Positions 11,099-19,682 of a stretch of DNA of 64,000 nt are shown here, piece by piece. Below the pieces are notes generated by a model, which worked only from the letters and a program-made list of their open reading frames with translations, searched no databases and was not told where the DNA came from. The position numbers were made by a program, and so were the translations under genes. Every line of letters begins with the position of its first letter. The stretch's first letter is position 1. Origin of the DNA: Amycolatopsis thermoflava N1165 (GTDB taxonomy: Bacteria; Actinomycetota; Actinomycetes; Mycobacteriales; Pseudonocardiaceae); NCBI RefSeq assembly GCF_000473265.1, contig NZ_KI421511.1:3757560-3821559 (forward strand), given 5' to 3'.

Positions 11099-11467
11099 AT
11101 GCCTTTTTCCGCCCTACTCCCCGCCGCGGCGTCGGTGCTGGCCCTGGCCGCCCCGCCCGCCCAGACCCCCGCGGCCAGCCTGATGCTCTCCCTGCAGGAC
11201 GGCGCGGGCCGGGTCGTCACCGTGAGCCTGGACTGCCACCCGGCGGGCGGCAGCCACCCCGGCAAGACCAAGGCCTGCGCCACGCTGACCACTGTGGACG
11301 GCGACATCGAGCGCATCCCCGGCGAGGCGACGGTGTGCCCGATGATCTACAGCCCGACCACGGCCACCGCCAAGGGCCACTGGCGCGGCAAGCCGGTGGT
11401 GTACACCCACACCTTCGGCAACAAGTGCGCCGCGGCCGCCGAGTCCGGCGGGGTCTTCGAATTCTGA
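11099..11467 (+). CDS. SSI-type secreted subtilisin inhibitor-like protein
   Basis: Encodes 122 residues. A signal peptide (1-26, ending near AQTPAAS) precedes a compact inhibitor domain with four cysteines (46, 60, 80, 110), enough for the two disulfides of Streptomyces subtilisin inhibitor. The reactive-site loop CPMIYSP is preserved; by analogy Met82 is P1 and cleavage would lie before Ile83, pointing to subtilisin/chymotrypsin-like targets. WRGKPVVYTHTFGNKC and the terminal GGVFEF are also SSI hallmarks. It follows pucR by 35 nt on the same strand but has no obvious metabolic link to it. Confidence 0.88.
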   Translation: MPFSALLPAAASVLALAAPPAQTPAASLMLSLQDGAGRVVTVSLDCHPAGGSHPGKTKACATLTTVDGDIERIPGEATVCPMIYSPTTATAKGHWRGKPVVYTHTFGNKCAAAAESGGVFEF

Positions 11468-11629
11468 ACCCGTGTTTCAACCAGGTTGACCGGCTGTCAC
11501 AACCGGCTTTCACATCCGGGTGATGCACCGGCCCGCGCCGGGCGCAATCGACACAATGCGTTCCGACGCGGGCAACGGTGAACACTCTGACAGTGCCTCC
11601 CCCGCGGCGGGGACGAGCAGGATTCCGCA

Positions 11630-13195
11630 ATGGAACCCACCTCGCAGATCACGCGACCGGACGGCCGGGTGGATCTCAGCGACACCGCGCCGATCCGGGG
11701 TAGCCGGTTCTTCAACGACGAGCTCGCTCCGGTGCCCGTCGAAAAACGCACCTGGAGCACCTACAACTATTTCGCCCTGTGGATGGGAATGGCGCACAAC
11801 ATTCCCAGCTACGCGCTCGCCGCGTCGTTGATCGCGCTGGGGATGAACTGGCTCCAGGCGCTCATCACGATCACCCTGGGCAATCTGATCGTGCTCGTTC
11901 CCATGTTGCTCAACAGCCACGCCGGCACCAAGTACGGAATCCCGTTCCCGGTGTTCGCGCGTGCCTTCTACGGAATCCGGGGCGCGAACCTGGCCGCGCT
12001 GCTCCGGGCGTTCATCGCGTGCGGCTGGTTCGGCATCCAGACCTGGGTCGGCGGCGAGGCGATCTACATCCTGGTCGGCAAGCTCACCGGGTCGGGGTGG
12101 CGCAACGCGGCCGAGGTGGGCGGCCAGCCGTGGACGCTGTGGCTGTCGTTCGGCGTCTTCTGGGTGGTCCAGATGCTGATCATCTGGCGCGGCATGGAGG
12201 CGGTGCGGCGGTTCGAGAACTGGACCGCGCCGCTGGTGTCGGTCGGGTTCCTGATCCTGCTCGCCTACGTGCTCATCAAGGCCGGCGGCCTCGGCCCGAT
12301 CCTGTCCGAACCGGCGAAGCTCGGCTGGGGCACCGGCTTCTGGAAGATCTTCGCGCCGTCGCTGATGGCGATGATCGCGTTCTGGTCGACGCTGTCGCTG
12401 AACATGCCGGACTTCACCCGCTTCGGCGGCAGCCAGCGCAAACAGGCCCGCGGCCAGGTGCTCGGCCTGCCGACCACGATGACGTTCATCGCGATCGTGG
12501 CGATCCTGACCACCTCCGGCGGCCAGGTGCTCTACGGCGAGGCGATCTGGGACCCGGCGCAGCTGGCCGACCGGTTCTCCAGCCCGGCGCTGGTGGTGGT
12601 CGCGCTGATCGCGCTGGTGCTCGCCACGATCTCGGCGAACCTCGCGGCGAACGTGGTCAGCCCGTCCTACGACTTCTCCAACGCCTTCCCCAAGCGCATC
12701 ACCTTCGCCGTCGGCGGCCTGATCACCGGCGTGATCGGCGTGGTGATCATGCCGTGGAAGCTCTACTCCGACCCCGACATCTACATCTTCGCCTGGCTTG
12801 GCTTCTACGGCGGCGTGCTCGGCGCGGTCGCCGGGGTGCTGGTGGCCGGGTACTGGGTCGTCAAGCGCACCAACCTGGACCTGGCCGGGCTCTACGCCGA
12901 GGGCGGGCGGTACTGGTTCCGCGCCGGGTGGAACTGGCGCGCGCTGGTGGCGACGGCCGTGGGCGGGGTGCTCGCGGTCGGCGGCGCCTACACCGCGCCG
13001 GGTTCGCAGGGTCCATTCCCCGCCGACGGGCTGATCCCGTTCCTCAAGCCCGTCTACGACTACAGCTGGGTGGCCGGTCTGGCCGGCGCCTTCGTCGTCT
13101 ACCTCGCGCTGTCCTGGGCGCACCGTCAACCGAAGGAGGAAACCCGTGAGCAATCTGGTCCGAGCCGCGTTGGTACAGCAGCGGTGGACGGGTGA
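11630..13195 (+). CDS. NCS1-family nucleobase/hydantoin permease
   Basis: Encodes 521 residues with about 12 predicted membrane helices. The N-terminus (WSTYNYFALWMGMAHNIPSY) is the NCS1 signature, and GIPFPVFARAFYGIRGANL and GWFGIQTWVGGEAIY match helices 2-3 of Mhp1/PucI/FurE-type carriers. These are sodium- or proton-coupled importers of uracil, cytosine, allantoin or hydantoins. It overlaps the 5' end of the beta-ureidopropionase gene by 50 nt, so the products are surely co-expressed. Neighbours favour a dihydropyrimidine, pyrimidine base or hydantoin as cargo; the exact substrate cannot be read from the sequence. Confidence 0.92.
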   Translation: MEPTSQITRPDGRVDLSDTAPIRGSRFFNDELAPVPVEKRTWSTYNYFALWMGMAHNIPSYALAASLIALGMNWLQALITITLGNLIVLVPMLLNSHAGTKYGIPFPVFARAFYGIRGANLAALLRAFIACGWFGIQTWVGGEAIYILVGKLTGSGWRNAAEVGGQPWTLWLSFGVFWVVQMLIIWRGMEAVRRFENWTAPLVSVGFLILLAYVLIKAGGLGPILSEPAKLGWGTGFWKIFAPSLMAMIAFWSTLSLNMPDFTRFGGSQRKQARGQVLGLPTTMTFIAIVAILTTSGGQVLYGEAIWDPAQLADRFSSPALVVVALIALVLATISANLAANVVSPSYDFSNAFPKRITFAVGGLITGVIGVVIMPWKLYSDPDIYIFAWLGFYGGVLGAVAGVLVAGYWVVKRTNLDLAGLYAEGGRYWFRAGWNWRALVATAVGGVLAVGGAYTAPGSQGPFPADGLIPFLKPVYDYSWVAGLAGAFVVYLALSWAHRQPKEETREQSGPSRVGTAAVDG

Positions 13196-13988
13196 CAAGG
13201 ACTCGATGATCGCCGGCGCGGTCGACGCGATCGGCACCGCCGCCTCCCAGGGCGCGCAGGTCGTGTGCCTGCAGGAGCTGTTCTACGGGCCGTACTTCTG
13301 CCAGGTGCAGGACGCCGACTACTACTCCTACACCGAGGGCATCCCGGACGGCCCGACGACCAAGCTGCTGCAGGAGGTCGCCGAGCGGCACGGCATCGTG
13401 ATCGTGGCGCCGATGTACGAGGAGGAGCAGGCCGGCGTCTACTACAACACCGCCGCCGTGATCGACGCCGACGGCAAGTACCTGGGCAAGTACCGCAAGA
13501 ACCACATCCCGCAGGTCAAGGGCTTCTGGGAGAAGTTCTACTTCCGGCCCGGCAACACCGGCTACCCGGTGTTCGACACCGCGGTCGGCCGCATCGGCGT
13601 CTACATCTGCTACGACCGGCACTTCCCGGAGGGCTGGCGCGCGCTGGGCCTGGCCGGGGCGAAGATCGTGTTCAACCCGTCGGCGACCAGCCGCGGCCTG
13701 TCGCAGTACCTGTGGCGGCTGGAGCAGCCCGCCGCGGCCGTGGCGAACGAGTACTACGTCGGCGCGATCAACCGGGTCGGCGTGGAACCGCTGGGCGACA
13801 ACGACTTCTACGGCCAGACCTACTTCGTCGACCCGCGCGGCGAACTGGTCGGCGACGCCGCATCCGACACCGAGGACGAGGTCGTGGTGCGGGACCTGGA
13901 CATGGACAAGCTGGGTGAGGTCCGGGACCTGTGGCAGTTCTACCGCGACCGCCGCCCGGACTCCTACGACTCGATCGTGGCGCCCTGA
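13146..13988 (+). CDS. Beta-ureidopropionase / N-carbamoyl-beta-amino acid amidohydrolase (nitrilase superfamily)
   Basis: Encodes 280 residues of the nitrilase superfamily with the Glu-Lys-Cys triad: Glu in VCLQELFYGPYF, Lys in KYRKNHIPQVKG, Cys in GVYICYDRHFPEG. The motif set fits N-carbamoyl-beta-alanine amidohydrolases and close N-carbamoylputrescine amidases, releasing CO2, ammonia and the free beta-amino acid. The GTG at 13146 follows GGAGGAAACCC and lies inside the end of the permease gene. Dihydropyrimidinase comes 10 nt later, which supports the pyrimidine role over polyamine metabolism. Confidence 0.9.
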   Translation: MSNLVRAALVQQRWTGDKDSMIAGAVDAIGTAASQGAQVVCLQELFYGPYFCQVQDADYYSYTEGIPDGPTTKLLQEVAERHGIVIVAPMYEEEQAGVYYNTAAVIDADGKYLGKYRKNHIPQVKGFWEKFYFRPGNTGYPVFDTAVGRIGVYICYDRHFPEGWRALGLAGAKIVFNPSATSRGLSQYLWRLEQPAAAVANEYYVGAINRVGVEPLGDNDFYGQTYFVDPRGELVGDAASDTEDEVVVRDLDMDKLGEVRDLWQFYRDRRPDSYDSIVAP

Positions 13989-13998
13989 GGGAGAACGC

Positions 13999-15384
13999 AT
14001 GCGCACGCTGATCAAGGGCGGCACCGTGCTGTCCACCACCGGGGCGAGCCGCGCGGACGTGCTTGTCGAGGGCGAGACGATCGCCGCGGTCGCCGCGCCG
14101 GGGCTGTTCGACACCGCCGACGAGGTGATCGACGCGACCGGGAAGTACGTGCTGCCCGGCGGGATCGACGCCCACACCCACATGGAGATGCCGTTCGGCG
14201 GCACGTTCTCGCACGACACCTTCGAAACCGGCACCACCGCGGCCGCGTGGGGCGGCACCACCACGATCATCGATTTCGCGGTGCAGCCCAAGGGTTCCAC
14301 GCTGCAGCCGACGCTGGACAAGTGGCACGAGAAGGCCGACGGCAACTGCGCCGTGGACTACGGGTTCCACATGATCCTGTCCGACGTCAACGACACCACG
14401 CTGAAGGAGATGGAGGCCTGCATCGACGCCGGGGTGTCCAGCTTCAAGATGTTCATGGCCTACCCGGGCGTGTTCTACTCCACCGACGGCGAGATCCTGC
14501 GCGCGATGCAGCAGGCGAGGCAGACCGGCGCCACGATCATGATGCACGCGGAGAACGGCATCGCGATCGACCAGCTGGTCGCGCAAGCGCTCGCCGAAGG
14601 CAAGGGCGATCCGGTGCAGCACGGGCTGACCCGGCCGCCGGAGCTGGAGGGCGAGGCGACGTCGCGGGCGATCCGGCTCGCGCAGGTGACCGGCGCGCCG
14701 CTCTACATCGTGCACCTGTCGGCGTCGCAAGCGCTTGCGGCCGTCGCGGAAGCGCGGAACACGGGGCAGAACGTGTTCGCCGAGACCTGCCCGCAGTACC
14801 TCTACCTGTCCATCGAGGACCTGGCCAAGCCGGACTTCGAGGGCGCGAAGTACGTCGCTTCCCCGCCGCTGCGGGAGAAGTGGCACCAGGGCGACCTGTG
14901 GCGCGGGCTGCGCACGAACGACCTGAGCGTGGTGTCGACCGACCATTGCCCGTTCTGCTTCAAGGACCAGAAGGAGCTCGGCCGCGGGGACTTCTCGAAG
15001 ATCCCCAACGGCATGCCGGGTGTCGAGCACCGGATGGACCTGCTGCACCAGGGTGTGGTGGCCGGCGAGATCTCGCTGGGCCGCTGGGTGGAGGCGTGCT
15101 CGACCACCCCGGCGCGCATGTTCGGCCTGTACCCGCGCAAGGGCGTGATCGCGCCCGGCTCGGACGCCGACATCGTGGTCTACGACCCGGCGGCGAAGCA
15201 GACCCTCTCGGCCGAGACGCACCACATGAACGTGGATTACTCGGCGTACGAGGGCTTCGAGATCACCGGGAAGGTCGAGACCGTGCTCTCGCGTGGCCGC
15301 GTGATCGTGTCGCCGTCCGGGTTCACCGGCAGCGCCGGGCACGGGAAGTTCCTGTCCCGGGACCTGTGCCAGTACCTGAACTAG
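13999..15384 (+). CDS. hydA: Dihydropyrimidinase (D-hydantoinase)
   Basis: Encodes 461 residues of the cyclic amidohydrolase family. The metal-binding GGIDAHTHMEMPFGG, the carbamylated Lys in SSFKMFMAYPG, the His ligands in MMHAEN and YIVHLSAS and the Asp in STDHCPF are all present. It opens 5,6-dihydrouracil, dihydrothymine or 5-substituted hydantoins to N-carbamoyl amino acids. The ATG at 13999 follows GGGAGAACGC. It lies between the ureidopropionase and the LLM oxidoreductase in one operon and supplies the substrate of the former. Dihydropyrimidine dehydrogenase itself is not in the window. Confidence 0.94.
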   Translation: MRTLIKGGTVLSTTGASRADVLVEGETIAAVAAPGLFDTADEVIDATGKYVLPGGIDAHTHMEMPFGGTFSHDTFETGTTAAAWGGTTTIIDFAVQPKGSTLQPTLDKWHEKADGNCAVDYGFHMILSDVNDTTLKEMEACIDAGVSSFKMFMAYPGVFYSTDGEILRAMQQARQTGATIMMHAENGIAIDQLVAQALAEGKGDPVQHGLTRPPELEGEATSRAIRLAQVTGAPLYIVHLSASQALAAVAEARNTGQNVFAETCPQYLYLSIEDLAKPDFEGAKYVASPPLREKWHQGDLWRGLRTNDLSVVSTDHCPFCFKDQKELGRGDFSKIPNGMPGVEHRMDLLHQGVVAGEISLGRWVEACSTTPARMFGLYPRKGVIAPGSDADIVVYDPAAKQTLSAETHHMNVDYSAYEGFEITGKVETVLSRGRVIVSPSGFTGSAGHGKFLSRDLCQYLN

Positions 15385-15393
15385 GGAGCCGTC

Positions 15394-16389
15394 ATGGACT
15401 TCGGTGTGGTGCTGCAGACGGATCCGCCCGCGCGTGAGGTGGTCCGGCTGATGAAGGCGGCAGAGGACTGCGGGTTCGGCTACGGCTGGACGTTCGACTC
15501 CGTGGTGCTGTGGCAGGAGCCGTTCGTCATCTACTCGCAGATCCTGGCCGCCACCTCGGCGATGACGGTCGGGCCGATGGTCACCAGCCCGGGCACCCGG
15601 GACTGGTCGGTGCTCGCGTCGTTGTTCGCCACGCTCAACGACATGTTCGGCAACCGCACTGTGTGCGGGATCGGGCGCGGCGACTCGGCGCACCGGGTGA
15701 TCGGCAAGCGACCGTCCACATTGGCCACGGTCCGGGACGCGATGCACGCGATCAAGGAGCTGGCCGAGGGCAGGGAGGTGGTGCTCGGCGACACCCCGGT
15801 GCGGATCCCGTGGGTGCGCGGCGGGCGGCTGGAGATGTGGATGGCCGGGTACGGGCCGAAGGCGCTGCAATTGGCGGGTGAGCACGCGGACGGGTTCATC
15901 CTGCAGTGCGCGGACCCGGCGATCGCGGAGTGGACCATCGGCTCGGTCCGCGAGGCGGCCAGGGCGGCGGGACGGGACCCGGCCGGCATCACGATCTGCG
16001 TCGCGGCGCCCGCGTACGTCGGGGACGACCTGCCGCACCAGCGCGACCAGCTGCGGTGGTTCGGCGGGATGGTCGGCAACCACGTCGCCGACCTGGTGGC
16101 CCGCTACGGCGAGTCCGGCCTGGTGCCGCACGAGCTGACCGACTACATCCGCGAGCGGCAGGGCTACGACTACGCCCACCACGGCAAGGCGGGCAACCCG
16201 TCGACCGACTTCGTCCCGGACGAGATCGTCGACCGGTTCTGCCTGACCGGCCCCGCGGGGGCGCACGTCGCGCGGCTGCAGGAACTGGCCGCCCTGGGGG
16301 TCGACCAGTTCGCCGTGTACCTGATGCACGACCAGCGCGAACAGACGCTGCACGCCTACGGCGAGCAGATCATCGGCAAGCTGGGATGA
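15394..16389 (+). CDS. LLM-class (F420/FMN-dependent) oxidoreductase of the hydantoin/pyrimidine operon
   Basis: Encodes 331 residues of the luciferase-like TIM-barrel family: MDFGVVLQTDPPAREVVRLM at the N-terminus, TVGPMVTSPGTRDWSVLASL, and VCGIGRGDSAHRVIGKRPST as the cofactor loop. It follows hydA by 9 nt and is the last gene before a strong hairpin. The close operon link suggests a redox step on the same substrates, for example reducing pyrimidines to dihydropyrimidines in place of an NADPH enzyme, or oxidising a side product. That role is inference; cofactor (F420 or FMN) cannot be fixed from the sequence. Confidence 0.82.
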   Translation: MDFGVVLQTDPPAREVVRLMKAAEDCGFGYGWTFDSVVLWQEPFVIYSQILAATSAMTVGPMVTSPGTRDWSVLASLFATLNDMFGNRTVCGIGRGDSAHRVIGKRPSTLATVRDAMHAIKELAEGREVVLGDTPVRIPWVRGGRLEMWMAGYGPKALQLAGEHADGFILQCADPAIAEWTIGSVREAARAAGRDPAGITICVAAPAYVGDDLPHQRDQLRWFGGMVGNHVADLVARYGESGLVPHELTDYIRERQGYDYAHHGKAGNPSTDFVPDEIVDRFCLTGPAGAHVARLQELAALGVDQFAVYLMHDQREQTLHAYGEQIIGKLG

Positions 16390-16394
16390 GCACC

Positions 16395-16427
16395 CGCCGG
16401 GTGGCGGGCAACATCCGCCACCCGGCG
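16395..16427 (+). terminator. Hairpin terminator of the pyrimidine operon
   Basis: A perfect 13-bp inverted repeat (CGCCGGGTGGCGG at 16395-16407, CCGCCACCCGGCG at 16415-16427) with a 7-nt loop lies 5 nt after the LLM-oxidoreductase stop. No U tract follows, as is common in high-GC actinomycetes. Confidence 0.75.
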
Positions 16428-16479
16428 CCTCCCGGCGGGGTCAGGATGGTGTTCCACACCGTCGTGACCAGGAGGCCCG

Positions 16480-17448
16480 ATGACCACCAGCACCCCGTAC
16501 GGCCCGCCACCGGCGTTCGACCCCGAAGCCGCGGCCATGCTCGACGTCATCGCCGAGCAGGTCCCGCCCGCGATCCTGCCGGACATGATCCCCGCGATGC
16601 GCGAGGGCATGGGCGCACGCCTGCTCTCCGACGACGAGCTGAGCCAGGACGGGCGCATCGAACTGGTGGACCGGCGGGTGTCGGACGAGGTGTCCGTGGT
16701 CGTCGGCCGCCCCACCGGGCTGCGCACACCCGCGCCCGGGATCTACTGGATCCACGGCGGCGGCATGGTCGTGGGCACCAACCGCGTCGGGCTCGACGAG
16801 CCGCTGGCCTGGGCGCTCGAGCTGGGGCTGGTCGTGGTGTCGGTGGAGTACCGGCTGGCGCCCGAGCACCCGCACCCGGTGCCGGTCGAGGACTGCTACG
16901 CCGGGCTGCGGTGGACCCGCGAGCACGCCGCCGAGCTGGGCATCGACCCGTCCCGGCTGGTCGTGGCCGGGGGCAGCGCGGGTGGTGGGCTGAGCGCGGC
17001 CGTCGCACTGATGGCCCGGGACCGCGGCGGACCGCGGCTGACGGGGCAGTTGCTGGTCGCGCCCATGCTGGACGACCGCAACGAGACCCCGTCGACGCAC
17101 CAGATGAAGGGGCTCGGCGTGTGGGACCGCACGTCGAACGACACCGGCTGGACGGCGCTGCTGGGCTCGGCGCGCGGCGGCCCGGACGTCTCGCCCTACG
17201 CCGCCCCGGCGCGGGCCACCGACCTGTCCGGGCTGCCGCCTGCGTTCATCGACGTCGGCTCGGCGGAGTCCTTCCGCGACGAGGACGTCGACTACGCGCG
17301 GCGGATCTGGCTGGCGGGCGGGTCCGCCGAGCTGCACGTGTGGCCGGGCGGCTACCACGGGTTCGACTCGTTCGCGCCGCAGGCGGAGATCTCCCGGGCC
17401 GCGAAGGCCGCGCGGTTGCGGTGGCTGCGGCGGATCCTCGCCGAGTGA
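16480..17448 (+). CDS. Alpha/beta hydrolase (HSL/carboxylesterase family)
   Basis: Encodes 322 residues. The hormone-sensitive-lipase signature is complete: oxyanion motif IHGGGMVVG, nucleophile elbow VVAGGSAGGG with Ser, a downstream acid in the SAESFRDEDVDYARRI region and the catalytic His in PGGYHGFD. Such enzymes are soluble esterases for short acyl esters. The start ATG follows CAGGAGGCCCG. It lies beyond the pyrimidine operon terminator, so it forms a separate unit, possibly with the next gene 12 nt on. No specific substrate is indicated. Confidence 0.9.
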   Translation: MTTSTPYGPPPAFDPEAAAMLDVIAEQVPPAILPDMIPAMREGMGARLLSDDELSQDGRIELVDRRVSDEVSVVVGRPTGLRTPAPGIYWIHGGGMVVGTNRVGLDEPLAWALELGLVVVSVEYRLAPEHPHPVPVEDCYAGLRWTREHAAELGIDPSRLVVAGGSAGGGLSAAVALMARDRGGPRLTGQLLVAPMLDDRNETPSTHQMKGLGVWDRTSNDTGWTALLGSARGGPDVSPYAAPARATDLSGLPPAFIDVGSAESFRDEDVDYARRIWLAGGSAELHVWPGGYHGFDSFAPQAEISRAAKAARLRWLRRILAE

Positions 17449-17460
17449 CACCATGGACCG

Positions 17461-18396
17461 GTGAGAGAGCTGGCAGGGCGGCTGGCCGCGCTCGACCCGG
17501 AGGCGGGCGCCGCGGTCAAGGTGATCGCCTACTTCGACCGCCTCGTCGACGGGCACGCCGGGCTGGAGGCGCTGGTCCGCGGCGCGGCCACCCTCGCCGG
17601 CTGCGCCGCGCGGCTGGAGGCGCCCGGCAGGCGGATCCGGGTTTCGGCCGACGGCCGCCGGTCGGACCTGGACACCCCGGTCGATCCGGCTTGGCCCGGT
17701 GTGGACGGGTTGTGGCTGGAGCGGCCGGGCCCGCCTTCCGCGGTGGATGCGATGGTCCTCGAACGCGCCGCCGCCGCGATCCGGCTCGTGCTGGAGCGGG
17801 ACCGGGTGCCGGAGCCCGTCGAGGTCGTGCTGGACGGCACCGCGGCCCCGCAGGCCAGGGAGAAGGCGGCGCGGCGGCTGGGCCTGGGGGCGACCGCGCG
17901 TGCCATCGCCTACGCCGACGGCACGGCCGGGGTGATGATCACCCCGCCGGCCGGGGCACGCGCGGGAATCGGCCCCGCGGTGCCCGTGCTGGACCTGCCG
18001 TCGTCCCTGGCCGCGGCCCGGACGGCGCTGCGGTTCACCGCCGAAGGCACCCCGGACGACCCGGGTCCGCGGGTGGTCCGCGCGGACGAGCTGGGCGGGC
18101 TGGCGGTGCTCGCGCAAGCCGTCGGGCCGGGTAGCGAACCGGTCCCGGACGTGCGTGCCCTGGAGCGCGCGGCCGCGTCGGCGCCGTGGATGCTCGCGAC
18201 GCTCGACGCCGTGGCCACCAGTGCGAGCCTGCGCGCGGCGGCCGCCGCGCTCACCGTGCACCACTCGACGCTGCAGGACCGGCTGGCCCACGCGGAAACC
18301 CTGCTGGGCTGGTCGGTGCACGACCCGTCCGGGCGCCTGCGCCTGCAGCTCGCACTGGCGCTGCGGCGGCTGCACCGTCAGTCGACGAGCGCCTGA
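17461..18396 (+). CDS. PucR/CdaR-like HTH regulator (C-terminal type)
   Basis: Encodes 311 residues without a recognisable PucR N-terminal domain. The end contains the PucR-type helix-turn-helix: LDAVATSASLRAAAAALTVH followed by HHSTLQDRLAHAETLLGWSV. The central part may be a degenerate GAF/GGDEF-like sensor. The GTG at 17461 is 12 nt after the esterase stop; no Shine-Dalgarno sequence is obvious. Its 3' end overlaps the convergent serine hydrolase gene by 19 nt. It could control the esterase; target unknown. Confidence 0.7.
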   Translation: MRELAGRLAALDPEAGAAVKVIAYFDRLVDGHAGLEALVRGAATLAGCAARLEAPGRRIRVSADGRRSDLDTPVDPAWPGVDGLWLERPGPPSAVDAMVLERAAAAIRLVLERDRVPEPVEVVLDGTAAPQAREKAARRLGLGATARAIAYADGTAGVMITPPAGARAGIGPAVPVLDLPSSLAAARTALRFTAEGTPDDPGPRVVRADELGGLAVLAQAVGPGSEPVPDVRALERAAASAPWMLATLDAVATSASLRAAAAALTVHHSTLQDRLAHAETLLGWSVHDPSGRLRLQLALALRRLHRQSTSA

Positions 18397-19610
18397 TACA
18401 CCAGCTGCCGCAGGTACTGCCGGATCGGGTGAGTGCTGGACGGCAGCAGCTGCGTGAAGAACAACGCGGTGATCTCCGCGGCGGGATCGACCCAGAACGC
18501 GGTGCTCGCCGCACCGCCCCAGGCGAACTCGCCCTCGCCGGACAGGGTTTTCGCCTTCACCGGGTCGGTCAGGACGGAGAAGCCGAGCCCGAACCCGAAA
18601 CCGTGGAAGGGCATTTCGGCGAACAGCGGCCTGCCATAGGCCTCCAGGTCCACACCGCCCGGCAGGTGGTTGCTCGTCATCAGGTCGACGGTGCGCGGGC
18701 CGAGCAGCCGGACCCCGTCGAGTTCGCCGCGGTTCAGCAGGAACTGGGTGAACCGGTGGTAGTCCGCGGCCGTGGACACGAGCCCGCCACCGCCCGATAG
18801 ACACGCGGCCTTCTCCAGCCCGGACCGCCCGAACGCGTCGTTGCGGACGGCCTTGCCGGTACTGGGATCGGGCACGTACAGCGCGGCGAACTTGTCCGTG
18901 GAGTCGGTGGCGAAACCCGTGTTGCCCATGCCGAGCGGTTCGAAGACGCGCTGTGCGAAGAACTCGTCCAGAGGCTGCCCGGACACCACTTCGACGAGCC
19001 GGCCGAGGACGTCCGTGGCGACCGAGTAGTTCCACTCCGCGCCGGGCTGGAAGACCAGCGGCAGCTCCGCCCACCGCCGCGTGCACTCGGCGAGGTCGGC
19101 GCCCGGCGGGGTCCCCCACTCGAAGCCGTTGGCGCGGTAGATCGCGTCGACCGGGTGGGCGTGGTGGAAGCCGTAGGTGAGCCCGGCGGTGTGGGTGAGC
19201 AGGTGCCACACGCGGATCGGCTCGGTGGCCGGTTCGGTGACCGGTTTGAGCGCGGAGCCCTTGACGAACACGCGCGGCTCGGCGAACTCCGGCAGCCAGC
19301 GGGCGATCGGGTCGGTGAGCTCGAAGGCGCCCTCCTCGTAGAGCACCATCGCGGCGACCGACGTGATCGGCTTGGTCATCGAGAAGATGCGCCAGCGGGT
19401 GTCCACTTCGACCGGAAGGCCCGCTTCGACGTCCCGGTGGCCCTGTCGCGCGACGTAGGCGATCTTGCCGCGCCGCGCGACCACGGCCAGGTACCCGGGA
19501 AGCAGGCCGTCGTCCACGTACCGGCCGAAGTGCCCGTCGATCCGGTCCAGCCGCCGCGCGTCGAACCCCACCTCGGCGGGGTCGGTGTCCACCTTCAGCT
19601 CCGTCGCCAT
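18378..19610 (-). CDS. Serine hydrolase, beta-lactamase class C / esterase fold
   Basis: Encodes 410 residues. The catalytic SxxK is present as FSMTKPITSVAAM, the Tyr motif as WNYSVATDVLGR, and HAHP/GGLVSTAADYHRF segments are typical of EstB/DD-peptidase-like proteins. No signal peptide is seen, so it is probably a cytoplasmic esterase or amidase rather than a beta-lactamase. The start MATELKVDTDP at 19610 follows a divergent gap of 60 bp to the LacI regulator. Its stop lies inside the convergent HTH gene. Confidence 0.88.
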   Translation of the reverse strand: MATELKVDTDPAEVGFDARRLDRIDGHFGRYVDDGLLPGYLAVVARRGKIAYVARQGHRDVEAGLPVEVDTRWRIFSMTKPITSVAAMVLYEEGAFELTDPIARWLPEFAEPRVFVKGSALKPVTEPATEPIRVWHLLTHTAGLTYGFHHAHPVDAIYRANGFEWGTPPGADLAECTRRWAELPLVFQPGAEWNYSVATDVLGRLVEVVSGQPLDEFFAQRVFEPLGMGNTGFATDSTDKFAALYVPDPSTGKAVRNDAFGRSGLEKAACLSGGGGLVSTAADYHRFTQFLLNRGELDGVRLLGPRTVDLMTSNHLPGGVDLEAYGRPLFAEMPFHGFGFGLGFSVLTDPVKAKTLSGEGEFAWGGAASTAFWVDPAAEITALFFTQLLPSSTHPIRQYLRQLVYQALVD

Positions 19611-19634
19611 GATCCCGTTCTACTCCAGCCGGCC

Positions 19635-19682
19635 TTGACAGACCAGATCCGCGGCTGACATCGTTTAGTTATGCGCATAACT
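19635..19682 (+). promoter_or_regulatory. Promoter/operator region of the LacI-ABC operon
   Basis: A -35-like TTGACA (19635-19640) is followed by a perfect 16-bp palindrome AGTTATGCGCATAACT (19667-19682) with the central CG pair typical of LacI-family operators. If the regulator starts at the ATG 19671 the palindrome covers its start codon; if it starts at GTG 19704 the palindrome sits 22 nt upstream, a classical operator. A clear -10 hexamer is not visible. Confidence 0.65.
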
